Source: Fonticula alba (Eukaryota; Opisthokonta; Rotosphaerida; Fonticulaceae). Taken from it: 41,367 bases of DNA. The stretch covers positions 1,392,280 through 1,433,646 of the forward strand of contig NW_009242974.1 of assembly GCF_000388065.1 (NCBI RefSeq). The letters are read 5' to 3'. Position numbers and translations under genes: made by a program. Below the pieces are notes generated by a model. The model saw only the letters and a list, made by a program, of their open reading frames with translations. It had not been told where the DNA came from and searched no databases. Below, one piece after another: positions 40,459-41,367 of the stretch; the stretch's first letter is position 1; each line of letters starts with the position of its first letter.

Positions 40459-41040
40459 AGTCGCATGGCCGGGACAAGGTGCGGAGCTGTGCCTCTGTGT
40501 GTGTGGGTGTGTGCGCGCGCGCGCGCGCGCGTACGTATGTGCGAGCATCTCGAAGGGGGGACCCTTCGCCGGTGCGGGCGAGGTCCAGCACAACAACAGG
40601 TGTCCCGCATGTCGCCCGATTCGCGCCCCCCCCCCCCCCCCTTGTCTGCCCTTGGGGCCATGCGGCCCTGGCTCTGGGGGGGCGGGAAATACACTAGACT
40701 CTGATACTCTCCGCAAGTGACGCCGGCACGCCGGTCGGACGCCGAGAGGGGTGGCCCGACCCGCCTCGGGGCTGAGCAGGAGCCGCGTCGGCACTGCACC
40801 CGCGCCACCGCCCGGCCCCGGCTCCGCCCCTCCCCCGGAGCCAAGCGAGCAATCCTCCCACGCCCCGAGGCCCGGGGCACCGCATGCCTGGCAGGCAGCG
40901 GCAGATCTGGCGATGGGCAAAGAAAAAAAAGCTGGGCAGAATGCGCCCTGGAGCAGGTGGAGGATATGGCCCCCCCCCCCCCCCGCCCCCCGATCCGGAC
41001 GGCCGGTCTCTTTTTCATGGGACCATGCCCAAAAGGAAAA
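40459..41040. other. Intergenic region downstream of the receptor kinase
   Basis: Should hold the kinase 3' UTR. It contains a GT tract running into a GC alternating tract (about 40496-40531), C runs near 40626-40643 and 40970-40984, and no recognisable gene. Confidence 0.5.
40506..40531 (+). repeat. Alternating GC dinucleotide tract
   Basis: About nine to ten CG steps, preceded by GT repeats, roughly 50 nt after the kinase stop codon. Purely alternating purine-pyrimidine sequence. Confidence 0.85.
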
Positions 41041-41112
41041 TGCTCATTGGGTGGATCGAACACCCGACCTCCAGTTTACTAGACTGGCGCTCTACCACTG
41101 AGCTAAACGAGC
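41041..41112 (-). tRNA. tRNA-Thr (anticodon AGT)
   Basis: On the minus strand, acceptor GCTCGTT pairs with AATGAGC (one G-T), discriminator A. Box A is TAGCTCAGTGG. Anticodon stem CCAGT/ACTGG surrounds CTAGTAA (anticodon AGT). T arm is GGGTG TTCGATC CACCC. TTTT stretches follow within 20 nt. No intron. Confidence 0.95.
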
Positions 41113-41367
41113 AGCGGTACTTCTGACCATGTGACTGGGGTTTTTATTTTGGCGCCCCCATGCGCCGGCTCCGAGTGCGCCCTCAATCCCCGGGGTGTCC
41201 GGGCACACTCGGGGGGGGGAGACTCGCCCAGCGCGGAGGGTTGTTCCCCCTCTGGCATGGTGTATTTGAGGGTGTGCTGGGTCTGGGGATCGGTCGAAAA
41301 AGGAAACGCACGGCCTTTTCGATCGGGCATTCTAGCAGCCACTGACAAAGGCAGCCCCCCCCGCCCC
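41113..41367. other. Window end, no gene recognised
   Basis: Upstream flank of the tRNA-Thr gene (minus strand) with G runs; no coding or RNA feature is identifiable in the remaining 255 nt. Confidence 0.5.

Overview
The window is eukaryotic nuclear DNA of very high GC content. It carries spliced genes, Pol III-type tRNA genes, many homopolymer and dinucleotide tracts, and one assembly gap (Ns at 24186-24296). The gene set is opisthokont-like: a Ras exchange factor, mitochondrial adrenodoxin reductase, the Pol I/III subunit RPAC1, aminoacylase-1, and a receptor-like TKL kinase with furin-like cysteine repeats. Together with the GC content, short introns and Ser/Gly/Ala-rich insertions in otherwise conserved proteins, this fits a nucleariid/fonticulid slime mould such as Fonticula alba. 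That assignment is inference from gene content, not a database match.

Layout. (1) 45-5914 (+): three-exon MYND-PH-PH-RasGEF protein. (2) 7073-9079 (+): intronless ferredoxin/adrenodoxin reductase. (3) 9940-11662 (+): five-exon RPAC1. (4) 12078-14185 (-): six-exon aminoacylase-1, convergent with RPAC1. (5) 14678-16524 (-): unrecognised protein with repeated beta-rich segments and an Ala/Pro-rich middle; its ATG appears to abut the first intron. (6) 17223-21605 (+): seven-exon, single-pass membrane protein with long Ser-Gly-Pro linkers, divergent from gene 5. (7) 22091-24076 (-): Pro-rich, tail-anchored protein. (8) 25377-29254: six tRNA genes (Leu, Ile, Gly, Lys, Glu, Ala) on both strands, in long spacers without recognisable genes that continue to 32.8 kb. 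(9) 32814-40458 (+): nine-exon receptor-like TKL kinase of 2162 residues. (10) 41041-41112 (-): tRNA-Thr.

The genes do not form one pathway. Two encode signalling proteins (RasGEF, receptor kinase), two encode unknown membrane proteins, and the rest are housekeeping genes. The most striking window-wide signal is in splicing. Across 27 reconstructed introns the 5' splice site is GT-R-C-G-Y, with C at +4 in 24, T in three and A in none, instead of the usual GTRAGT. Most introns also carry a CTGAC or CTAAC branch-point-like motif. Junctions were chosen by reading-frame phase and by alignment to known families; transcript data were not available.
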